A stretch of 64,000 nucleotides of DNA from Geosiphon pyriformis (Eukaryota > Glomeromycota > Glomeromycetes > Archaeosporales > Geosiphonaceae), in contig JAAOMT010000762.1 in the NCBI GenBank assembly GCA_016748015.1, positions 434,001 to 498,000 on the forward strand, read 5' to 3'. How positions within the stretch are numbered: the first letter of the stretch is position 1; every line of letters starts with the position of its first letter. Below the pieces are notes generated by a model, which did no database searches, had not been told where the DNA came from, and saw only the letters and a list, made by a program, of their open reading frames with translations. A program made the translations under genes and the position numbers. Shown here one piece after another: positions 36,841-48,726 of this stretch.

Positions 36841-37789
36841 AATTGCTTTTTCGGTTTTTATAATCTATGTATACCCATTTTTTTTTTATCAAAGAATTTT
36901 TTTAATCTAGTAATATTTCTATAAGCTATAACTAAAATAATAATAAGTTGTTTATTTGTTAATAAAAAGAATATTAAAAAAGATATGTTAAGTTGTTTTG
37001 TCAAACTTAAGATTAGTTGTTAATTACTATAATAGATTAAAATAATAATGTTTCTCCTAAAAGAGTAGTTATTAATTTGGCTAATGGTTTTAATGTTTGT
37101 TGTTTTTAAGAAAAAGTATTTTGAAAAAGAGTATTTATTGCTGAAATAAGATTTTCAAACAGTGTTCCATATTTTCTTAATGATTTAGTCCAGAAATTTT
37201 TGTTAAAGTTCTAAGAATAAAAATTTCCAGAAGTTTTTGAAGTTTTTGATTGTAAACTGTTTGGCTAATTTAATAAAATTCTGTTTTTTAAAGTTTGATA
37301 ATAGAATAATATTGATAATAAAAGAAATTTTGACTTTTTGTTTGTTATAGATTGAAATTTTTTTTGTATAAATTGTTATTAGATGTTATTTTTTGTATTT
37401 AACTTAAATTCTTTAGAAGAAGCTTTTGTGTTGTGATTTTTCTTAAACTGTAAATAATAATTTTGTATATATACCTTAATTTTCTTGTTAATAAAAAAAA
37501 AGGTTTTCATAATTGCCTTCTTGGTGGTTGAAATTAAATACAATAGCAAGTTTTAATGAATTTATTCTTTGAGTTTTTCAGTATTTGCTGTTTTGCTTAA
37601 ATAATAGTTAATTTTGACATATATATAGTAGAAAAAATCACTTTTGGTTGCAAATATTTTTTCTGAGATTCCTAAATCTTCTTAAAAATATTAGTATAAT
37701 GTTCTTCTAAAAAACTAATAATCTTTTCTGATCATTCTAATAATTACCACTTTGTGAGTTTTTTGGATGCTTTGTTTCTGTAGATTTTA

Positions 37790-38804
37790 TAATTTCATAA
37801 GAAGTACTGAATATTATAAATAAACTTGGTAAAAAAAATTATAATTTTTGGTGCTTATAATTTAATATTAAAAGTTGATTGAGCATAAATGTGGAAGATT
37901 TTCTAATTATATTAGTTATTAGTTTTTGAAGACTTTTTTGTTTGAAGTTATACTCACTGAATTTTTTTCTTATAAGACACAAAGTTCTGGTTTCTTTGAT
38001 TGTACTGTTGTAATAGTATTTCTCTTTGAGCTAATTAACACAATTATTAGAGTCTGGTATTGTTTTTTTGCCTTTCTAATAAACTAGCAAAATAAAGTTA
38101 ATATTTAAATCTAGAAAGAGCTTTTTTCTTTTATTAGGCTATTACAAAGTTTATTTCCAAACAGTCAATTTCCAATGTTGTTACTCCTCAGGAGAAAAGA
38201 GAAAATTAAGATAAAAGAAAAGAAAAGAAACAAAAAGAAAATAAAAAAAATAAAAAAAAAGAGAAGAGAAATTAGTATCATCAATTACTATGATTAAGAG
38301 CAATTGGTCCAAGTTATTAGGGTTCTAATGCTGTTTATGCTAATAGCATCTGGCTTAAAGCAAAGATAACAGAGGCAATTAATTTGATTTTAACAAGCAT
38401 AATATTGGGATCATATACAGGTAATTTAAAATAAGATTTTATTGAATTGGTTTACAAATATATGTATGATAAAGTTGATTTTAGGCTAAGGTTAAGATAT
38501 TTAAGAAAGAAATGATTCTTGTTTTTTTTTCACTTGCTGTCTTTTTTTTCTGTTAAAACTACTTGTTTTTATACATGTTCTCTAGTTTTACAAGATTGCT
38601 TTCAATTACTTTTTATTACTAGCTATCACTTGTTTTTTCCATTATTGCTTTATTCTTTTACGCTATAACTAGTTATCTTATGTTATGACTAGTTATTCTG
38701 TACTATTTCACATTATTGTTGCATCATCCTGAGTTATTTCGTGTTATTCTGCGTTATCACGTTTTTTTCAATAGTTTTGGATTGGTTTTTCTACTTGGGT
38801 AACA
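37790..38804 (-). repeat. 5' LTR of the Gypsy element (family B copy 2)
   Basis: The best-preserved of the three family B copies. On the minus strand it begins TGTTACCCAAGTAG at 38804. The inner edge near 37790 is estimated from where similarity to 31130 fades. Confidence 0.7.
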
Positions 38805-39569
38805 ATGATCATAAAAATAAAAGAGAAAAAGTTATTAAATTGCATAAAATTATAAAAAATTTCAAACTTTCTTAAATAAATACAAATTAAAACTTTTTTA
38901 ATATATTTATAATATATTGTTTCATTATTATTATTACTATTATTATTATTAACTGCTCTATATTTTTTATTCTATGTTAATACAAAACTTGAAAACTAAA
39001 CTATTTTTATTGATTTGATAGATTTTTGGTAATATTAAATTGTTATATTCAAAATATTTTGCAATATATTTACGATACAATTAATTATTTGTTTTGAACT
39101 GTTATTATATTATTATTTTTGATCTCAATCATTTTTCCAAATTGCAATATGACAAAAATAAAATTTTTACTTTGATATTGAGCATTTTGGTCTTTTTTCC
39201 AAGTTTATGGCCAATTCTTAATTTTATTTGTTAAAATCCTTCTTGTCCTTGAGGAATATTTTTCCCATCAATTTCTCTAAATGCAAATATTCATAAATAT
39301 ATGCTCTAAATTCAAATTAAATTTTATGATCTTTTTCTTTTTTTTTTTGGTAACAAACTCTAAGGAAAGTAATCTGATGAAAGGGAAAAATTATTTTGTT
39401 TAAGCAAATTTTTCTAGGCTGAAAGCTTTGGGATTTATTGAACCGATGATATGATTCGTTAAATTTATTGCAAAAATTCTGGGCATCTTCATCAATCATT
39501 TCTTACAAAATTACTAGATTGTAAATTATGATAAAAAGATCAAAACTGAGAAATCTAGAGAAGATATTA
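38805..39569. other. Intergenic, AT-rich
   Basis: A short ATT run near 38927-38950. No gene; the 60-codon frame at 39317-39499 (minus) was not supported. Confidence 0.5.
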
Positions 39570-39992
39570 GAGATTTCTAACATTTTCAAGATGCAACCAA
39601 TATTTTCCTTACTTTGTTAACCCTTTACTCGACTAACGAAGACAGATCAACGCCCTATAAGTTTCCAAATGAGCACCTCAAAGAAAAACTTAAATTTTTA
39701 AATTAATAGAATAAAACCTGGCGAAGAGTTCTCAATCTGGCTTCCAAGCTAGGAAATTCTTTGTCCTAAGAAAGTATTGAGCAGCGAACAATTGAAGTGG
39801 ACAAGTTAGCAAGGTGGATTTTCGATCGGAAATGGCATCCTGGTGTATGGAAAAAACCCTCATTTCTAATCTTTGATGAGTTAGTCTAACCACCAATGAT
39901 ATATTAGTTTACTTTTCGACTGTCTTTAAAAGGTTTCCGACTTTTGGAACTTTTTGAAATAGTGGCTTACTTTATATTTCTTTCTTCCACTA
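39570..39992 (+). pseudogene. Broken gene, family unknown
   Basis: A single frame reads as protein over about 140 codons with several stops: NEDRSTPYKFPNEHLKEKL near 39640-39695, two adjacent stops, KTWRRVLNLASKLGNSLS, a stop, then IEQRTIEVDKLARWIF and KWHPGVWKKPSFLIFDELV up to about 39895, a stop, and FRLSLKGFRLLELFE. All lie in the same frame, so point mutations rather than indels inactivated it. I do not recognise the family. It lies just beyond the 3' end of the ABCF gene, on the opposite strand. Confidence 0.5.
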
Positions 39993-40074
39993 CTTAATGC
40001 GATATGAATGGTGCAGATGACATTTCAAATCACGTATTTTATCATTCATTGATCCAAAATCTCAGCTGTAAACT

Positions 40075-43000
40075 TTAATCAAATTCATCAATAGCAACAC
40101 CAATTTCTTTAGCAACTAATTGGGCATATTCTGCAACACCTCCTTCAATTTCTCTAACAACACCTTTTCCAACAAAGAAAACCTTTTTTGCAGTAGCTTC
40201 AACAAACCACCTATCGTGGCTAACAATAATTACGGCACCATCAAAATCTCTCACTGCACCAGCTACAGCTTCAATGGTCAACATATCTAAATGATTGGTT
40301 ATTTCATCTAATAGCAACAAATGGGGTCCTTCAAAAACCTGAACTGCAAACGCAACGCGACTTCTTTGTCCACCAGACAAAAATCTAAGTGGCATAATAG
40401 CCAAATCACCGGAAATGCCAAATCCCCCCAAATGTGCACGCGCTGCTGATTCATTAGTGCCTGGATATTTTTCTCTTAAATATGTCACGGCCGAAGAATT
40501 AATATTGAGGGCATCAACATGATCCTGTGCAAAGTAAGCGAGTTTCAGTTTTGGATGACGAGTCACCGTGCCTCGAGTTGGTGATAGAGTGCCTGCTAGT
40601 AAGCCCATCAATGTGGATTTACCGCCACCATTAGCACCAACGAATGCAAAACGAGTTCCGGGCTCAATGTTCAGCGTTACATTTTTGAGAATTGCAGCCT
40701 TGGAATTCGCATAGTTGAAGGAAACATCCTCAAGCTGTAGAAGAAATATAGCTTGTCGTAGGGAAGTTGATGTTGGTATAGACCAATTGCTGGCAACTTC
40801 GGCGCGCTCCACCACAATTTCCTCACGAGCAGTGTTAAAATATCCTATTCGGTCGCGTGAAAGCTTAAATCGAAATCCTGATGCACTTTTGTCCACCCCA
40901 AATCTTTCTAATTTCTATGAGCATTGGAAGAACGCGATCAATGTTGTTTTGGTCATTCCGTTTGAATTTCCTCTTTTGCCAAAAACTCGTTTTTTCTTAC
41001 CTTTTTACGGCTAGCCACCATCCCCAACTGTTTATCATTTCCACTATCTTTGGCCTTCTTTTTCGCCTTCTGTATACTCTCTTCAATATGTTTCTTTTGT
41101 TTCTCCTGGGTTTGCAGCTTTCTCTCTTTCATTAATCGTTCATTTTCTAAATTCTCTTCAAATTCTTCGTAATTACCAATATGATACGTTAGCTTTGTAT
41201 CTTTGAATCGGATGATCTCGCTAACAATCTTGTTAAGAAATTGGCGATCATGGGAAACAATAACCAATGTCGTGTCAAAAAGTGTGTTTAAGTAGTCTTG
41301 TAACCACAAGATCCCCGGAAGATCCAAGTGATTGGCTATCGCAAATAAAGGTGGCGATGTTAGCTGATCATCTTAACAGAAATTAAATGACCAATATAAA
41401 TTATAAATTTGGCATACTCGGTTCATCAAGTAACAAAATATCCGGTTCAAGAAACAATGCTTGAGCCAAAGCTACACGCATACGCCAACCACCAGAAAGA
41501 GAAGAGAGAGTGGCCATCGGAGAATGTTGTTGCTTTGCCGAAAAACCAAGACCTGATAAAATTTCTTGGGCACGTGCTTCAGCAGAATCGGCACCAATCT
41601 ATAGGAGAAGATCAAGATTCAAATAGTTGGACAACTTTAAATTCCTTGAAATGTTTGAAAGTTAAGAAGTTTGAATACCTGTTCGAGTTTTTGGTAAATT
41701 TCTTTTAAAAGCTCCTGTCCTAGGATGGCATAGCTTTGATTAGGTTTATTAAGATGAGACTCTTCTAGGACTCTAGTTACCCGGCGAAGAAAAAGATAAG
41801 TAGAATTTCGAATTTCATAAGTAGAAAAGTGATTTTTGACAGACCTTTTGGCAGCCTCAACTCTCGCTTCTGTTTGGATCAACTCTTGTCTTGCCTCCAC
41901 ACCACGTCTACCACTTCTCTTTATCGCAATTTGTCGGGCGTTTTCCAACTCTCTTTCTAAACGTTCAAGTTGGACTTGCCTTACAATGCGTGAAATTTTT
42001 TCTTCTGTTCCATCATTCTCTATTGCTGATGATAATAGTTGTTTCTCGTGTAGAAGTCTCGTACGTTCTTTATTTGCACGCAAGACAATATTGACCACCG
42101 TATCCTGTTCGTTCAGACTTTCTAGTTGCTCAATGTAGAGTACGCGAACATTTTTCGGGAAACCAATTAGTGCGTCTTCGGCTATACATTTAAGAAGAGC
42201 TTATAAGGAAATTAATTGGAGTTAAGCGACGTGAATGTTGAAAAAAAAGCAATAAGACTATATAACGCCTTGAACATACTTGACTTTCCGATCCCATTTC
42301 TTCCAATTAACCCATAATGTACGCCAGTTTTCAATTTCAATCTCGCATCAACCAGTAGTTCCTTTGTGCCAACAGTAAGGTTGACATCTCTCAAATCCAC
42401 CTAAAATAAGTTTTATCTTATTTTGTGGAAACTAATTTGAAAACGTCATTTCCAAAAACTGACCTCTTTTGATAAAGTTTCCAAAGTTTCGGTATGAAAC
42501 CTTGACTGCTGAGAATACCCAACAATTTCTGGAGTTGCAATCACAGGCTCATTGCTTATTAAAGGAGGTGACTTTTCCTTTTCTTCACTTTTCGATTCAA
42601 TATTCTGGACCTTCTTTAACTGGATCCTTGTCGCATCCTGTCCCGCAATTTTCGTGTTTGAACCAGCACCTGCTTCATAAGGAAGCAAATTTCGAGCTAA
42701 TTTCGATGGCAATGACACATCGCAATACGGATTTAGATCCTTTTCTAGATCAGTTGAAATGCGGACCTAAATAAATGAAAGCGAATTAACTAATGATAAC
42801 TTTCGGGTTTTTCTTGATTAAAACACTTGAAACCCACCTTTCCAATACCTTCTTCTATTCCTACACTATCATTACGAATAAATGTTCGCAAATTATCATA
42901 AACTACCTTCAATTGATTCTCTTGCATTCCCGCATCCAACAAAAAATGTTCGGTTGATTCGCGAATTAAATTAACGGATTCATCAATGTCATTAGATTCT

Positions 43001-43119
43001 TTTATCTCGGATTCGGAGCTTAAATCATTTAATATACTGATGATATATTGTTTAATGTCATGGTCAAGAGAAATTGTTGAAGGGACAGCGGAGAAAAATT
43101 TTATTGAAAAATCCGACAT
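40075..43119 (-). CDS. GCN20: ABCF ATPase, GCN20/ABCF3 type
   Basis: Eight exons: 43119-42838, 42766-42464, 42400-42280, 42199-41845, 41772-41679, 41598-41418, 41335-41001 and 40914-40075 (836 residues). Two ABC ATPase domains, no membrane helices. Domain 1: Walker [10 protein letters not shown] across exons 3-4, signature [12 protein letters not shown], Walker B LLLDEPTNHLD across exons 5-6, then SHDRQFL. Domain 2: Walker [10 protein letters not shown], signature [12 protein letters not shown], Walker [20 protein letters not shown]. Between them is a charged linker rich in Lys, Glu and Gln. The N-terminal 90 residues (helical, acidic) resemble the ABCF3/GCN20 N-terminal domain that binds GCN1; this points to a role on ribosomes in eIF2-alpha kinase signalling during amino-acid shortage. 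In domain 2 the usual Pro of DEPTNHLD is Ile. Intron 4 (41844-41773) is 72 bases, has no stop and is in frame, so it could also be retained (860 residues). Confidence 0.95.
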
Positions 43120-43206
43120 TTATAATTGAATGGTCTTGAGCTTTTTGAACTTTGGGAAAATAAAAATTTCAGTCCCTTATATTTCAATTTTTAACGCCCT
43201 ATTCAC

Positions 43207-43250
43207 AGCTGCGGAAAATTTTTAAGGTGCACGAATTAACCGCCGCAGCT
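43207..43250. promoter_or_regulatory. Inverted GC-rich pair in the divergent upstream region
   Basis: AGCTGCGG (43207-43214) and its exact reverse complement CCGCAGCT (43243-43250) lie between the GCN20-like start codon (43119) and the short open frame at 43315. The pair is notable for its G/C content. It could be paired binding sites; this is inference from position only. Confidence 0.3.
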
Positions 43251-43314
43251 TTAATTAATCAATCTTAAGTTGCTGCGCGACTAATTGCTTTATCAAGTGA
43301 AGTCTATTTCAGTA

Positions 43315-43380
43315 ATGAGCCGGCTCAACAAAATTACCGATTTGCCGAAAACGGTAGATCTTATTCTTAAAGGCGAGTGA
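43315..43380 (+). CDS. Very short open frame or first exon
   Basis: ATG at 43315 opens 21 codons (MSRLNKITDLPKTVDLILKG, then E and stop) with gene-like composition, divergent from the GCN20-like gene. It could be a first exon whose remainder was lost, since the sequence after 43440 is A/T-rich repeat. No donor consensus is obvious; a non-canonical gc donor (aaggcgagt) exists at the end. Confidence 0.25.
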   Translation: MSRLNKITDLPKTVDLILKGE

Positions 43381-44204
43381 ATTTGTTATCCAAAATTGAA
43401 ATTACTGATGTTAAAAAAATCGAGAGTAATAACAAAAGATGCTGGTAAAATAACCTTTATATTTGCTATATAAATGACCCATTTATTTTAAAGCTAGAAG
43501 CTACAATTTGCAACTATAACTCAGAGCATTATTGTTCTAATTCCATGCGCTTATAAAATTGCTCACTTGAAAAGAAAGAGAATAAAAGAAAAAAGTAAAT
43601 TAAAAGAAACTTGATATGAAAATGTGAAGAAAAAGAAGAAAGGAAAAAACATTTAAAGTAAACCATTTAATTTTCAACATAACAATAGAGGTATTTTTAA
43701 TCTTAAAATAATTAATTTTTAAGATAAATATAATTATTTTACCTTTTATTTTTACAAATTATTTTATATTTAAACAATAAAACCAAAAGTATTTTAAATA
43801 ATCATAATATTTATATTATATTAAAATTAATTATAAAATTATTCAAATTTACAAATATACTACTTAATTGTAGAAAAATCTATTTTGATTAATTAATATG
43901 AAAAATATGTATAAGCTAATACTAATTCATATTAAATTAATTATTCATGCTAATATGATCTAATAACAAATATAAAACAGTAAATAAATTTTTTAATAAT
44001 TTCATAATTGATTGCAACTTGGAATTATAGTGTTATAAATCAATTAAAATGTGCACATATTTAGAATATTTCTCTGTGAAAATCGTCAAGATGTTTGTTT
44101 TACAAAAATTGTACGCACCTACCCAAATTAAGTATAAATCATTTGACGATGCAAGAATTGGTCGCTGTACATTCTTTACCTTATTCATTTGAACAACGAA
44201 AAAA
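43381..44204. other. Intergenic, AT-rich
   Basis: Upstream region of the second GH125 gene. Nothing recognisable. Confidence 0.5.
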
Positions 44205-46312
44205 ATGGTGAGCTTTGAGGTCGATAATGAAAACCATATGGAAGAAAACGTATTTTCAGCTATAAAAGATCGTCGTCCAAATTATAAGTGGCGAAATTTT
44301 AAGAGTTGGGTGATAGATGGAATTATTCAAGATTTCCAAAAACGAATGAAAGACAAAGATTTGGCCCAGCTGTTTGCCAACTGTTGGCCGAATACTTTAG
44401 GTATTGGAAAAAACCTGCGAGAAGATAGAGATCTTATTCACGATTCCAAATATTAGGAATTCTATCTTTAATTAAGTTTTCAAATGTTTAAAGATCGGTT
44501 CATCCGGAAGATAAATAATAATCAAGACACGCCTAGAACTTTTGTGGTTCCTGGCGGGATTGAGTAGGTTTTTTTGGCGTATTTTGAATTATTTAGATTC
44601 CAAAGAATTTTTGAATTTTTCTTTTTAACATTCAAAATGGATCCAAGGGTGATGTTCTTGCGAGATTCAACAATGCAAGTCTTGTCATATGTTCCGTATA
44701 TTTCGAAGGACTCAGATCTAAAAAATATGATTCTTGGGGTCATTAATCTTCAAGCTGAATACATTTTAGAGGTATTATTTCAGTGTTTTTTTAAAGCTCT
44801 ATGCAATAAAAAAATCATTCTAATTGCAGACAAACCTTTAACTATTTCAAAGAACCCTTATGCCAATTCATTTTACGCCCCCGATGATTCTGGAATATCT
44901 CGGCCTTACAATCCATGGTATAATAATGATATATCAACGCCACAAAGATCAGAGTTGACTTGGCAGGTTAAGTGGCAAGTGGACTCATTAGCTTCCTTTC
45001 TCAAATTATCATATAACTTTTGGGTCCACACGAAGGATGAGTCTTTGATTTTTAATATAACTTGGCGAAAGGCTGTGAGGAAGGTGCTTGCTACGCTGAG
45101 GGACCAACAAAGTGGGACAATAGAAGAATTTGAAAATGTGGCTTATAGTTTCTCCAGAGAATCTAGGAATCCTGGGGAGACCTTGAGTATGGGCGGAATA
45201 GGTAAGATTTCAGAAGCATTATTTTGTCAAAATATTTAAACAACGAATAAGCTGTTAAACTATCAATTCCAAAAATTTGTGATTTTAGGTATGGCTGTTA
45301 CTCGAGCAGGTAATAAGGTATTAATTCCCTCGTCTATACATTGATCATAAGTTAATTATGGTTCTTTTATTATTAGGTTTGATCAAATCCCAGTTTCGGT
45401 CATCCGACGATAGCACAACTTTTCCTTTTATCATCTCATCAAATGCAATGATAGCCGTTGAACTTGAACATGTTCAAGAAGTTTTAGTCAAAAATGATCC
45501 AAAGCTTGCAGATGAATTGGGTGATTTAGCGATCGAAATTCGAAAAGCTATTCAGGATTATGGTGTTGTAAATCACAAAAAATTTGGCAAGATTTATGCC
45601 TATGAGACGGATGGCTTCGGCTCGGTAAACCTTATGGATGATGCTGCAATTCCCAGTCTCATTAGTTTACCATATTTGGGATTTGTCGATGTGAACGAAC
45701 CTACATATCAAAACACGAGAAAGTTTGTTTTAAGCGAATTCAATAAATATTTTTTCGATGGACAATTTACAACTGGGATCGGAAGCCAGCATACGGGATT
45801 AGGTTATGTTTGGCCTATAAGTATATGCATGAGAGTGAGATTTTCTTTTTCTTTTTGGAAAGTGTATTTGTTTTCGCGTCAATAAAGATTTTAGAAATTT
45901 TTAAATATTTTATTTATAGATTCTAACATCAACGGACGATGATGAGATAAAATCAAATTTAGATCAGATCAAATTACTTTCATTGAGTTCGGGTCTTATT
46001 CACGAAGCGACATGGTACAACGATACAGAAAACCGAACGCGAGAATGGTTTGGGTAAGTTACAATTTATAGCTTGATTATGAGAAATTACCCAGAGAATT
46101 ATTTTATCACGCTCACATTTTTTTTGGCAAATTTTAACAGTGCGGCAAATAGCTTATTTGGAGAAGTGATTCTCAAAGTCGCTCATGAGAGGCCCCACTT
46201 GATTTTTTCGGAAAATTATTTACCTTCTGGAATTCCTGTATATATCCCAGGGTTCCTTATTCTCATAGCACTGGTAATCTTTTACAGTTATGTAAATGCC
46301 AGATTAAGATGA
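44205..46312 (+). CDS. GH125 exo-alpha-1,6-mannosidase-type protein B
   Basis: Eight exons: 44205-44400, 44494-44563, 44648-44771, 44853-45201, 45289-45309, 45377-45834, 45920-46053 and 46141-46312 (507 residues). Motifs match gene A and GH125: DLAQLFANCWPNTLG, TFVVPGGIEVMFLRDST, NPYANSFYAPDD, KWQVDSLASFLKL, KSQFRSSDD, YETDGFGSVNLMDDAAIPSL, LSLPYLGF and GSQHTGLGYVWPIS, and a WFG/AANSLFGEVI end. A C-terminal transmembrane helix follows (GFLILIALVIFYSYV, about residues 485-500) with a short basic tail. Exons 2, 3, 5 and 7 are exactly as long as those of gene A (70, 124, 21 and 134 bases). The N-terminus (first 40 residues) is unlike gene A, acidic, and has no signal peptide. Intron 3 (44772-44852) is 81 bases, in frame and stop-free; the splice to AACCCTTATGCC is preferred because it aligns with gene A. 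Confidence 0.92.
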
Positions 46313-46817
46313 ATATTCAGAATATTGATGGAGGTTGAGACTTAATTTATAATAGTTTATATAGAAGTTACCTGTTTTGCGGCCAAATTTATGATTAAAT
46401 GAAAATTTTATTATTAATGAGTTTGAACGAATAAGCTATTTGTATCTATTGTATAGGCTTATTGCTTATTTAATAAATTTTTTTTTAATAATCATGGTTA
46501 TCTTTAGCTTGGAATATTTTTTGGAAAATCAAATAATTATATAATATTTAATGATTAATTTAATAAATTTTAATTAATTATTTTTAAAATTTAAAAAATA
46601 TAAAATTTTTAATTAAAATGTTTTATAGCAATAAAGAAAACTATTTTTTTGGTTAAAATATTTAAATATTGTTACAAGGTATTAAAATTTTTATTATAGT
46701 AATAATAGATATGTAAATTTTATTTTTCGATAAAAAAAATCCATAAATTAAAAAGTTTTTTATTTTATTTTTATCATTACACGATATTTGAATTTAAAAA
46801 ATAAATCAAATATTATT

Positions 46818-46849
<32 letters not shown>

Positions 46850-48003
46850 TTTAAAAAAATATAGATTTTTTAATTTTAAAATGAATAATAATTTTTGATT
46901 ATATTTTTGAATTTTTATTTAAGGTCGAATTTAATAAAATTTTCATATTTTTTATTTATTGGTTAAATTAATTCTGTATATATTACAAAGCAAAAAAAAA
47001 TTTTGGTAACACATAATAAAGATTGCTAAGCTTTCAAAATCATTAAAAACTTACAAAAAATTATAAATATTATATGACTCAATCTTTAAAAAAATGCTTT
47101 TAATAAAAAATAATAAAAATGTTGTTAATTTATAAGAGGTTATTATCAATTCATCAAGTGGTTTAATTTAAAACATAAATTTCAATAAACTTCATCAATT
47201 GATTGTTTAGCAATAATTAAAAAAGATAGACAACATTTGATAAAGAATTCTTTGATTCATATAAATCTGTTCATAATCAAAACCTGCTCAAATTGTAAAT
47301 CACCAAAATAATAGAAAAATCAGTATATTTCTCAGATACAAATGAGGTGGTATCAAAAGACACATCATTCAGTGTATGCCTGTTATTGTCTGGTTTAACG
47401 ATAACACAATAGCAACAAAATTTAAACAATTATAGTTTGAGGATTTCAAGGAGGTATTAATACGTAAATAATAAGTTTTGCAATTCAAGGGGTTGAGTCA
47501 TAAAAATTAATAGTTCTTTTCCTTTCTCATAAAGCGTGAATTTTAATAAATAGAATTATTTGTCTAATATTAAATTTAATATCTGAGGAAGTTATGGAAA
47601 TTTCTAGTTAAGGAATTGAGAGTAAATATTAATTTTTAATAGTTTATTTAACCTTCTTGAAAGCTCAGAATTTGAAAGAAGTTTTCTGCTGAAATCTTTC
47701 ATGCTATTAAGAATAATATGCCATATTGAAATGCAAGAGAGATTAAATTGAATTGATACTATACTTAAATAGCCCAAAAGAATTGCATATTTCAATAATT
47801 ACCCTAAAGAGTAAAGTTACTCCTGCATCTGGATTAATAGCGTAATAATTAATAATGCTTGCAATCAGAGATATTTTTCAAAGATATAAATCATGGGAAG
47901 CCTCACTACAAAAACATAACTTTTGGTCAAGTTTATCTATTTCTTAACTCTTAACCTGATAATAATATAATTAAACATTTCAAACATAACAATCTTTCTT
48001 TAC
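46313..48003. other. Intergenic, AT-rich
   Basis: An AAT run lies at about 46815-46848. No gene supported; the minus frame at 47604-47795 lacks any motif. Confidence 0.5.
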
Positions 48004-48180
48004 ATGGAGACCATGGATCCAAAATGGCAAAATACTTCGTCAACCAATCACTTAAATAAAGGTCGTGAATACAGACGGGAGGTCGGTAATCGATTGGAGG
48101 ATGAGGCTTTACATGAAGGAAAAACTTTGGCGTTGAGGAGGAAAGAGTTTTATAAGAAGTTGAAGGGGTATAGGAGATAA
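48004..48180 (+). CDS. Small basic/charged protein, 58 residues
   Basis: ATG at 48004 to TAA at 48180. The product is strongly charged (GREYRREVGNRLEDEALHEG, then ALRRKEFYKKLKGYRR) and predicted to be mostly helical. The G/C content rises sharply at the ATG and falls again right after the stop, which is what real genes in this window do. A second ATG is three codons in. It could be a complete small gene or the last exon of one. No family recognised. Confidence 0.5.
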   Translation: METMDPKWQNTSSTNHLNKGREYRREVGNRLEDEALHEGKTLALRRKEFYKKLKGYRR

Positions 48181-48726
48181 AAAAAGCCCTAAGTTATGGA
48201 GTTAAGAAAAATAAATGCTTTATTTTTGCTTGATTACCTGCTGGTGGGTGTCAAGTCCATTAAGAATGCCTTTGACTATCAAATCATTTTATGGTTTTTG
48301 AATTTCAAAGATTAATGATAATTCCCATCTCTCGATAAAATTAGCTTTTAAAAATTGTGGTTATACAAAGTATTTTCTTTAATTTGATATCTTATAATTA
48401 AATCTTATTACCTTTTCAAAAAATATATCTTAATATTATTCTTGCATGAAGTTTGTCAATTGGATCAGATTATAATTTGATTTGTATTCAATCTCTATTT
48501 GGCCTGCTTTTTTCATACCGCATAAAAATATTTCCAAACTACCCAGGAGGAGAGACTTCTCAGAGTAATTAGGTAGGCATAATCTAGATTTGAAATAAAC
48601 AACCAAATATATATTCGATAAAATTCCGATGAACTTAAGAGAGTGGCGATTTTTTGTCTAAGACAGACATTTGAAATTATTGGTAAAACTCATTCGATCA
48701 GTCCTTAAAGCAATTCTTCAATTGCT
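48181..48726. other. Intergenic
   Basis: Shared 3' flank of the small gene and the Pro/Cys-rich pseudogene. The words caattcttcaattg and attgctttaagg near 48710-48730 form small repeats. Nothing else seen. Confidence 0.4.

Larger units (their letters stand above)
31130..38804 (-). mobile_element. Near full-length decayed Ty3/Gypsy retrotransposon
   Basis: Two similar flanks of about 1.0-1.1 kb in the same orientation (31130-32251 and 37790-38804) enclose, in minus-strand order, an aspartic protease, reverse transcriptase and integrase. This protease-RT-integrase order is that of Ty3/Gypsy. The outer start of the 5' LTR on the minus strand is TGTTACCCAAG at 38804. A purine run (minus strand of about 32255-32270) sits next to the 3' LTR, as a polypurine tract should. 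No frame is intact; stops are frequent and many C/G positions have become T/A. Gag should lie at about 36.9-37.7 kb but I could not recognise it. The inner LTR edges are approximate. Confidence 0.85.

Noticed and set aside
36662-36910. Plus-strand hydrophobic 82-codon frame
   Set aside because: Antisense of the protease remnant; the minus strand carries recognisable retropepsin words.
41409-42138. Plus-strand open frames opposite the GCN20-like gene
   Set aside because: They are antisense shadows of ATPase exons with clear Walker and signature motifs on the minus strand.
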